A program made the translations under genes and the position numbers. Shown here one piece after another: positions 55,569 through 64,000 of a stretch of 64,000 nucleotides of DNA (its first letter is position 1; the number at the start of each line of letters is the position of its first letter). The DNA is from Bursaphelenchus xylophilus. Its lineage: Eukaryota; Nematoda; Chromadorea; Rhabditida; Aphelenchoididae. The stretch spans positions 2,604,001-2,668,000 of the forward strand of contig CAJFCV020000002.1 in NCBI GenBank assembly GCA_904066235.2. The letters are read 5' to 3'. The notes beneath the pieces are model-generated. The model was not told the origin of the DNA and searched no databases. It worked only from the letters and a program-made list of their open reading frames with translations.

Positions 55569-57015
55569 CCCTTTATGGTAAGTCATTGAGTAATGCCATA
55601 GAATGCGAACGAAACGGGTTACTTATGGCAAGGTGAAATCCCAAAATACAATCGGGTGCAACGAGAAGTGGACCTGGCAGAACCATAATAGTTTGTAGTT
55701 CTGCGAAGAGCCCGGGTTCGCATGACTTCGCTGGGCAAACGCCCTGTTACCAAAAATGGTCAAAAAACGGTTCAAGGAATTTTACAATGAGAACTACACA
55801 GGACCAGGGAAGACGATTGACACCAAGTGCAAAGTTCATATTTTCTTTAAATTTCGCACAAAATTCTGCCATAGGCCACGCATCAATTCCTGAAAGTTGT
55901 AGCCCGTGCTTGGCGGCGGTAGCCGAGAGACACAACTGTTGATACTTTTTGGCCTTAATTTAGGAAGATGTTCTTGAAAAATACGGGCAGAAAAAATACG
56001 TATATCGGTATCGGTTACAGGCGGGCCTAAAACTTGCGGGCAACCACTTTGCAGGCAGCTAAAAGAACCACGGAGATTCTGCGGACATGTTGTGAAATCA
56101 GCCCGCATTTGCATCCAACAGAAAAATTCTGTTCAGCTTCAACAGGAAAGCTCAACACAACGGCGACCGAGTTGAGAAAAGCTTACGCCGCGACGCATAC
56201 ATATTTTCAATGTACGGTGCAGACTCAAAACAAAGAAAAAAAATTGAAATGCACAGTGCAAAATGGGAGTTCTTTGTGAACAGTGCGGATCACGACAAAA
56301 TGTCCATGCACTTTATGAAAATACTAGTCTGTCTGGAAGATAATGTGGAGTTGTCGTAGCAAAATGTCCCGTCGCAGTAGCGAAACAGATTTCCAGCCGC
56401 GGCTATCCATCGCAAAGTGATGATGGCCGACTCCAAGGCGCGACGAATCCACATTATTTTACCGACAGACTGCTATGATACTACCCTTTGAGAAAGTTGA
56501 ACCTGGACTCCTCTCCTCATAGCGCTCCTGTTCTCCTGTTTACTCATCGAGCCGCATTAAACTAGCCGTCTAACAAGGCAACATATGTTTATAGAGAGTT
56601 GATACTTATGATTAGGTTATCCCTTCATTAGTCACAACGCAGAGAGAAAATGTTTTGACACATGGCCGCATGAGAAGATTCAATTAGATTCAGCAAGTTT
56701 GTTTTCCTTCCGAATTGAATAACCTAAAACCAATCTAGCTAACAACACGGTCTGTATGCGATCCCAAATAGAAACCATTAACGAAAAACGTTTAGCTCAT
56801 CCTTCTGGCCAATGAGAGAGCGATAACAAAAGTCCCGATTACGTTGCGCAACGGTACCCAACAACTACAATGGATTGAGAGCAACGAAAATTGAAGTGAA
56901 CTGTTCTTCAACACCAGGAAATGGATTTGAAGTACAGCTTGTTCCTTGTGTGGTCCACGAGGCGCACTAAGGCTTTGTCTACAAGTCCAACATAAAACGA
57001 TTGTAAAGAAAAAAA
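55569..57015. other. Intergenic stretch with a MITE B
   Basis: No gene was recognised. A MITE B lies at 56326-56474 (TAGTCTGTCTGGAAGATAATG to CATTATTTTACCGACAGACTG). A 92-codon minus frame at 55836-56114 has scattered Cys but no family resemblance. Confidence 0.45.
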
Positions 57016-57019
57016 ATAT

Positions 57020-57965
57020 GGAGGAATTTTTTTCGCCCGCAAATGGACTTTTCGATGCCCGCAAATTTTCGCGGTTCGCGACCGCAAATTAAATCGAAAT
57101 CTGCCCGCACTTTTTCTGCCCGCAAATTATAAAAATGTTATTATATAAAACGCCTGAAACATTAGTGAAATATTTGTATAGATCTGGTGGAATTAATAAA
57201 TTTACATATGCAAAAGTGCATTTGACAAAAAAAATTTTTGAGAACTGTCTCAGACGCATGTTTTCTGAAATAAAATTCCAAATCACGGGATGATATCTTG
57301 TTTTTGGACAAAGCTGATGAATATGGAGTCCAAACCAAGTTATTATGAGGCTGAAAAACTTTTTTTGATTTAACGAACTTTTTGATGCCCGCAGATCGGA
57401 AAATCGGGTCCTCAGACGTTACGAATGTAAAAATCTTCATTGTTATCATTTTTTGAGTAATTTCAAGCTGCCACGAGACAATTGCTGCACATCTTCAGGT
57501 AGAAAATTTGAATTTCAGCTTTGCGGGCAAAAAAAGTTTGAAAACTTTTGGATGCCCGCAGATTAAAAAATGCTCCAAAATCTTTCGTGAGTCACAGTAG
57601 TGAAAAAACCTTGGTTACCATGTCAAGATTAGACGCTATGATCGTTCTGACGGCAATTGGGGCCGATTTGTTTGCAGGAAAACGGTTTTTTGGCAGAAAA
57701 AATATAATAATTTTTTTGGATGCCCGCAAATCAAAAAAGGCTTCCAAATCAATTAAAACTTGTTGTCTTGGGTAAAATTGGGCTTATAATGCCATTCTGA
57801 CACTTCTTGCTACCATCCGCACCTATTTTTCGGAGGAAAAATGCAAATTAAAATTTGCGGGCAAAAAAAGTTCCAAAAATTTTTGAGTGCCCGCAAGTCT
57901 AAAAAAGCTTCCAAATCAATCAAAACATGTTGTCATACACTGGGAACAGCTCTAGAATACCTTCG
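57020..57965. repeat. Degenerate tandem repeat, unit about 168 bp
   Basis: The word GATGCCCGCA(A/G)AT recurs at about 57051, 57385, 57551, 57719 and 57892, spaced 166-173 bp over the last four. Each is preceded by TTTGCGGGCAAAAAAAGTT-like sequence and followed by AAAAAGCTTCCAAATCAAT. One unit reappears inverted at 60036-60110. Confidence 0.75.
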
Positions 57966-58599
57966 ATGCTCACAAGTCCAAGAACACTTTCAAATCTGAA
58001 ATTCTATAACAAAATGCAATTCTCATGGCAGAAAAATGTATACGTAATTAAATAATTAAAAGATGACAAAAATGCAGTTCCTATATTCTTGGCAGAAAAA
58101 TTTATGCATAATTAAATAATTGACAGATAAATCTTGACTTCTTTTTTTCTGTTATGAGAAGAGTAACCACGACGTTTTTTCTTCATTTTGTATTTCTGGC
58201 TCATGTTGCCGTTGGTAGAAGCGATCAGATTTAGCCATAAGAAATTAAAAAATTTTAACTACTGCCCCTCTTGGGCCGTTATTTACTACAAGATGATATG
58301 TTTTGTTTTCGTGGTTTTATCCTTTTGTTCTTACAAAACTCCAGATAGAGAGATTTTCGTTTGCCGTCGGCATCCAAACATAGTAAGTTACCGTATTCCG
58401 TTACTGATTTTTAGTTTCCCGGCTATAAACCGTGTCTTTCCGGACAGGTTTACCAATACAACGAGTCGTTTGAGATTGGCAAAAATCTCACAAGAAATCT
58501 GAACAAGGATGTTCTGCGAAGCAGACGTATTTTTGTCAACGAACATCTGCATATTGGAATAACGGCGGTATTTTTAATTTTGCTCCATTGTTTCCTTCA

Positions 58600-59075
58600 A
58601 GGGTGTCCTTAACCAACAGCTCTATCTGACGGATGAGAATGTCCGAGATTATCTAATTATCTTGGAAAACAGAACACAAGGTCACGTCTCCATCGTTGAT
58701 CCCATTTGGTTTGCAAGCAGTGAAATTGTCTCTACTATTGAAGATGTAACCGATACTTTTGTCCACTACGACAACGAAGCCGAGTCCCTCATCCTTCCAA
58801 TATGTAGATCAAACCATTGGACAATTGCTTGGTTCACTGTTAGCCAAAACTCGGTTGTTTATTAGCAAAGATAATCCAATAGAACCGTCGATCAAAGCAG
58901 ATATCGATAAATTTTTGGACTTGTATTGCACAACCGTCAAGACCAAGCCTTCGACATTTTTCAATGGCTGTCTTCAAGAATAACTTCAGGCAATGGGATG
59001 ATTGCAATTGCGGCGTGTTTATCTTAAAGTTCGCCGAGATAAAGATGACAAATCCACGAGTTCGTATAATAAAGG
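58600..59075 (+). pseudogene. C48 (Ulp1-like) cysteine peptidase remnant
   Basis: LYLTDENVRDYLIILENRTQG resembles the substrate-binding start of Ulp1/SENP peptidases; ILPICRSNHWTIAWFTV holds the catalytic His-Trp; a third segment with CNCGVFILKFAE holds the catalytic Cys. These pieces lie in order but in different frames with at least two breaks near 58850 and 58980, so either tiny introns are missed or it is decayed. Peptidases of this kind occur in cellular deSUMOylation and in several large DNA transposons. Flanking ~168-bp repeats favour a transposon origin. The break sites have not been rejoined. Confidence 0.5.
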
Positions 59076-59116
59076 ATAAAAGTAACGCAAATTGATCTAA
59101 ACTAATCATATCGCTT

Positions 59117-59987
59117 TAGATTTTTCCGTGGAGAGATATCGTCTTGAAATTAAGGACAGGTTTGAATTGAACTCGAGCATTCTGCGTATTGCATCACCAG
59201 AAATAATTATTGCTGACGACAAAGCACCGGACGAAAATGTTTTACCCCCAGGGCCAGTTTCGCCGCACAGCTCCAACGACCACAAAAGCATCCAAAGTTT
59301 AGTTATACAGGGTGTTCCGCCGAATCCTCCGCCGGGGAAACAAAGTACGAAATTTCTGCCATCTGTGCATCGGATGACAACAAAAAATCGCCACAACCTT
59401 TTTTAAAACATGGATTTGCAAAAGCCGAGGGCCCAAAACAAAGTCCGCCGAAATCTGAGGTCTCCGCCACGCCTCCGCGGATGTCCGTAAAATCGAAAAC
59501 GCAAAAAAGCGTACCGTAAAATCCACGGAGGTGCACCGTAAGCATAATTTTGGCCGTTGTAACAGAGTTTCCACCATGCAATAACGTGTGATTTTTAAAA
59601 AAGGCCCCAAATGTCTCCGCCGAGAACTGGCCTCTCCGTCGACGAAAAAAAATTTTTTTTTGCTCAGTACAAAACCGCCCGATATCAAGCTTTAGAAACA
59701 AAAACAATATCTGCGATAACTCAGAAGAGCTCAAAGATATTCGCAAATAGTTTCTGTCATATTTCTTGAAACATCCTGTAGACGAACGCGGTAAGCCGTT
59801 GTGATTTTTTAACATATATATATATATATATTCGAAAAAAAAGATTCACTACGTTGACGTGTTTGATTTAGATGCTGTCAATGAATCATCGGGTTTACTG
59901 GAAACCCACCCGGAAGACCTCGGCGCGCTGCAGGAAGAGGCGCTTTATCCCAAAAATGAGAGGAAATTCATAATAACAAACCTTTAA
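59117..59987 (+). pseudogene. Possible further exons of the C48-bearing element
   Basis: Two stretches look exonic: 59121-59300 (CTTTAG acceptor, then VERYRLEIKDRFELNSSILR and a Pro-rich part) and about 59873-59987 (TTTAG acceptor, AVNESSGLLETHPEDLGAL, stop at 59985, AATAAA near 60014). No family is recognised. A TA dinucleotide repeat lies at 59814-59831. An opposite-strand frame at 59303-59815 is unsupported. Confidence 0.3.
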
Positions 59988-60035
59988 GTGATAACTCAAC
60001 TACTTTCAATGTAAAATAAAGATGTTATGACTCCA

Positions 60036-60110
60036 TGAGAACAAGTTTTGATTGATTTGGAGGCTTTTTTGATTTGCGGGCATTCAAAAATTTCCCGCAA
60101 ATGACATTTT
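60036..60110 (-). repeat. Inverted unit of the 168-bp repeat
   Basis: CAAGTTTTGATTGATTTGGA, then GATTTGCGGGCATTC, is the reverse complement of the 57719 and 57892 units. It sits on the far side of the C48 remnant. Confidence 0.7.
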
Positions 60111-60687
60111 TGTGGGACGAAAGTTGGTCATCTTTGAAGCTTTGTAGAAACCGATACGATAAGTCTGACCATACACAGCATACACCAATAGATAGCGTTT
60201 TCAACGTACTTTCAGGCCATATGTACAGTAGTACCAAAACTTTAATTCTGCTTGTAAAAAACGCTCAAATAAAAAACGGCACGGTTATACTTCTACGCCT
60301 AATAGAAGAAGGCGTTTGCATGAAGTTTCACGGATATCCGCGCCGGTATTTGTGATTGTGGAAGAATCTATGGTATGGAAAAAATCTCTCTGCGACGTAC
60401 ATTCGTTATTAGGGGCTTTGATTTCGTATGCGTGGAATTTTGCACCTTCAGAGATTTGGACGGCAACATAGCTCTGCGCAATGTTTGGCCAGTCTTCTGC
60501 TTTGTGCCGAAGCAAGCCTATCTTATTTAAAGCCTAGAGACAAATGTTCTTGTAAAAGATTTCAATAAAATTCAAGCCTTTCACTTGGAGGGTCATTCCT
60601 GTTTATTGTTGCGTGAAAAATTCAAATATTTTATGAGTGTTGAAATAACTTATTGTTAAAACATGTTCGCTTTAGTTTTATAAAGCA

Positions 60688-62868
60688 TCATAAAGTAATC
60701 GGCGGTAGTGATCGTCTGGTAAACATGAAATTTGCCGGTGGCGGGAATGCAAAGACGCTTTCGCTTCTCGGCTTCGGCTTTACCTTGGTCGGGCTACCCG
60801 GACTGCGGGTGGCCTTCGAAACGACCGTATCTTGTTGCTGGCTATTGAAAATTCGTTGAATGGCACGGCGGAACGGCTTTACATATATAAGGATTACAAC
60901 GCAGTCCACGGATGAATGCATTGCCAGTAAGGACATGCAAATTACCCCTACTAACATCCCGTAATTCGCGTCCAACAGTCCAACAACCAGCCAGATTAAC
61001 AGCGGAAGGTACATGAATACCAGGGTTGCACCTAGCTGCGCCAGCAGCGAGCGATACAACGTCCATTGGAGGCGAATGGTGGACATGTACGCCTTGGGGT
61101 TTGTCTTGAGAACAATCAACATTGAGCAGAGCAAAGCGGCGATCCCGAAGCCCCAAACCACCAATATCATGATCGGGATGAGAAGAATGTATTCGTATTG
61201 TTTGCTGGCCACCAGACATGTGGTGTGTGGGAAGTGCGCCAACACAGTTCGAACTCGGCTGTCCGAGGCTTGAAGCTGCGCTGTAGCGGCAACCGGGTCG
61301 TCCACAACGGCAAAGATAGTGATCTGCAAAGAGTCAGGTCTTATGTCTCTAATTCTCATTTCTTACCCATGTCGCGACCACAATTACAACATAAATCACG
61401 CCGTAAAAAAGGAACGCATGCGGCAGACGAAAATCCGCCAGTGGGTTCAAGATTTGCCAATAATGTCTCGTATGTCGATGCGCCAGCATGTGCCGATGAA
61501 AGCAGCAAAGCAAGATGGAGTAGGCTTTTCCTCCAACAAGTGCTACGAGTGCATAGATGAAAAAATAATGCCCACTAGAGTTTAGAATGTCGCTTAGAAA
61601 TCCACTGGATTGATAACAGACATGAGGTAGATGAAGAATCGGGATAAAGATGCACATGGAGAAGTCAAACGCGAACGACCATATGATCTCATGCAGCAGA
61701 AAGTAGCGGTAGATGCTGAGGTAGGTGACTGGCGCTGAAAAAGATAAACAGGCTACAGCTTCCGTCAGGGATGGCGCAGAGACTTCTTTTTTGGAATATG
61801 TATTTTTAAGCGACATTAACTTCTGTCTGCGAAATAACAAGATTTTAAGGTGCAAACTGAGGTCGTTACGACCTTTTGCAATAGGGCCCTTTACCCCGAA
61901 AACAAGTGTTTTTCGGTTGAAAATGGTTGAGAAATCCCGAATTTTTTCGGTTGGAGATTACCAAGGCTTTTTCGAAAAGAAAGGGAGAGCCCTGGCTCGA
62001 GCTTCGCAAAAAACGACCAAGATTTTTGGCGGAAAATTTGGAAAAAACGACTGTTTCTTGGATATGCTCAACGCGTGTACAAAATCTAAAGAAAATCTGA
62101 TTTGAACTTGGTGTACTTCCATATAAGATTGACCCCTAATTTTCAACATTTCAGCCAAATGCCATGACCTTTGTAAAAATAGCATTAATACAGGGTTTAC
62201 GTGCAGCTGGAAATTTAGTAACAGGAAATCTTTGCAAACACAGGGTAATTACGCATGCCATGGGGAGTGTTTTTGGCGGTGTAGGGGACACCCTGGGGCC
62301 GCTTGAACTTTGAATTCAAAATGCCAAACAATCAAAAGCCGTTTCGATTTTTGGAATTTGAATGGGCTTGTGACGGATGACACAAACTACAGGAGTTGTG
62401 ACGGTCTGCGCCTAGGACCTCGGGTTTAACGGTCCGAAAGTTTGAAGGCTAAATTTAGCCAATCTTAGGGTGGGCGCTAACTTGCAACTACGTCCTAAAA
62501 ACCAATGTTTTTGTATCTGTCTGTCGGGAAAATAATGAGCAAAAAGACGCTACGTCGATCGCTGAACTGAAGAGAAACTTGATCCTGCCTCGACACAATT
62601 CATTTTTTCGGCAGCGATGCGATTTTTGATGCAATGGAGTGCTCATTATTTCCCCGACAAATTGAAAATAGCATCATCAAAATTCACGCCTCACACTTCG
62701 CAGAATCTATTGGTGATTACGAATCTACCGTAATTTCGACTTACTTTTCACAATGGCATATGTTGTCAGCGTCAACAAGCACAAATTGATGGCCATAAAC
62801 CCGTATTCAATGCCGTGATACACTCGTATCACTCCCTCCGTCGGTATCCACAACTCTTCGAACACCAT
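60688..62868 (-). CDS. Serpentine chemoreceptor 3, Srh/Sri-like
   Basis: Third paralogue with the same three exons and phases (62745-62868, 61367-61734, 60688-61323), 375 residues. It shares YRYFLLHEIIWSFAFD, ILHLPHVCYQSSG, GKAYSILLCCFHRHMLAHRHT, SLLAQLGATLVFMYLPLLIWLVV and LLAMHSSVDCVVILIYVKPFRR. The C-terminal tail is Ser/Pro/Lys-rich (SPGSPTKVKPKPRSES). It is separated from receptors 1 and 2 by about 5 kb that includes the C48 element. A MITE B is in intron 1. Function is predicted as for the other two. Confidence 0.88.
62516..62666. repeat. MITE B copy
   Basis: ATCTGTCTGTCGGGAAAATAATGAG to GCTCATTATTTCCCCGACAA, in intron 1 of receptor 3. Confidence 0.8.
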
Positions 62869-64000
62869 TGCGCCGCACTTCTCAGACTACCTTACACCGA
62901 ATGTCCTTGGAGCATGTGCGTTTAGTGACAGCTGATAAATATTTACACGCGTTTTTACGTAGGTTGAAATAATAGAAAACGCAACTTGTAAAGGGCGATG
63001 AGACTACTCGAACAATTGTAAATACAAAAAAGTGTATCAATTCGACATGACAACTATAATTGTGTATTTTAAGACGGATAAATTGAGGCATGTTTTCCAA
63101 TCAAAAAGATTGTAGGCAGAGCGGAGGAAAAAAATAAACTTGTCTATGCGGATTTGTACTAGGCAGCCGGTAAATATTGTCGTTGAATTGTAGCGCTGAC
63201 ATTCGATTTCAACGACTGAAATAGCCCTTCATATGACGAGGTGTCAAAAGAGGGATACAAATCCTTTGTTGGGAGTAAACGTTAAGGGCTTCTGACTGGG
63301 CGCGGAGATGGCACTTGCTGATAGCTCAGAAGGATCAGGGTGGTGCAATTTCGGAAAGGTCCAGTAGAACAGGTCTACAAAGCAACCTCTCAACAGTTAC
63401 AAAACAGGCTTGTGAGCGAATATACGACATCTATCAGCCTAAAAAAATGTGATGCTGACTTATTTTCGATGGCAAACCGTTCTATTTATTATATATATTT
63501 AAGCTACGCAAAGATTTCAACGACATTTTGCCAAGTCCCTGCCGACGTTACGTCCAAGCGGGCTCGGAATCGTATCCGGATTGGGGTCAAACGCCGTGAG
63601 AGAAAGCTTAAAACTGCCGGCCCAAAACTGACGCAGTCAAACCTAAAACATTACCGGCTGATAAAAAATTGCAGTACAATCAAAGAACGAAACTACAAAA
63701 TATCATTCGTAGTCAGGAAGCAGTGTAACATACAAAAGTTATAATTTTGCGTAAGCACTGTTTATAATCGAAGATACAAGTCAATTAGAGTATTTATGTA
63801 TAACGCTTTATTATAATACTAGCAAGTCAACCCGTAATTGTATGGCAACGCAAAAGGAAAGCGAGAAATTATGGCATCGCAGATTGGAGTAGAGGTACAT
63901 ATACGTGTGTTGTAGTGTTTTTTATGACCTGAGGAAGAATCATAATACCCTTAGTATAATATAATGTACGCAGTGAAATGGAGCAACCGTACAACAGTTA
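62869..64000. other. Terminal stretch without a recognised gene
   Basis: The first few hundred bases are likely the promoter of receptor 3. A 134-codon plus-strand frame at 63340-63744, strongly basic in its second half (RVRI/RRERKLK-type), lacks family resemblance and begins with a non-ATG codon; it may be an exon of a gene outside the window or chance. Confidence 0.35.

Noticed and set aside
59303..59815. 170-codon minus frame
   Set aside because: Overlaps A/T repeats and the possible plus-strand exons; no family resemblance.

Overview
The window is nuclear DNA from a nematode, most likely a rhabditid. The evidence is secreted ShKT and DB cysteine modules, a divergent astacin, a class-3 lipase of the worm type, a cluster of Srh/Sri-like serpentine chemoreceptors, short introns with TTTTCAG-type acceptors, genes packed about 150-200 bp apart on one strand, and Tc1/mariner-type and Tc5-like transposon debris. 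Exon boundaries were set by hand from GT/GC-AG sites, reading-phase agreement and remembered family sequence; no search was run.

Region 1 (1-4.6 kb): the 3' three exons of the GDP-forming succinyl-CoA ligase beta subunit, then a two-LIM-domain protein, both on the plus strand and closely followed by gene 3. The spacing looks like an operon.

Region 2 (4.7-37.0 kb): one very large plus-strand gene, the TORC2 subunit Rictor. Twenty-three exons can be joined in consistent phase into about 1,428 codons. Two introns of over 8 kb each hold a complete gene on the opposite strand: a Gln/Pro-rich secreted ShK/DB protein (10.5-12.7 kb) and an acyl-CoA-synthetase-like AMP-binding enzyme (29.5-32.3 kb). 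Other introns hold long palindromes, MITEs, an inverted pair of tRNA-Pro genes, tRNA-like relics, GC-rich GGCCCGG blocks and a Tc5-like element. A 2.9-kb DNA transposon with 20-bp terminal repeats and a 6-bp target duplication lies inside a Rictor coding exon. It breaks the reading frame on this haplotype.

Region 3 (37.7-48.4 kb): a secreted astacin-family protein that has lost its whole zinc/catalytic motif (minus); a small single-pass membrane protein with a triple GKC repeat (plus); an intronless two-ShKT secreted protein (plus); and a secreted class-3 lipase (minus).

Region 4 (49.4-62.9 kb): three minus-strand chemoreceptor paralogues with the same three-exon layout. Between the second and third lies a degenerate C48 (Ulp1-like) peptidase remnant flanked by a ~168-bp tandem repeat and an inverted copy of its unit. 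The last 1.1 kb has no recognisable gene.

Two small palindromic MITE families (called A and B here) occur about nine or ten times each, almost all in introns and intergenic DNA from 28 kb onward.
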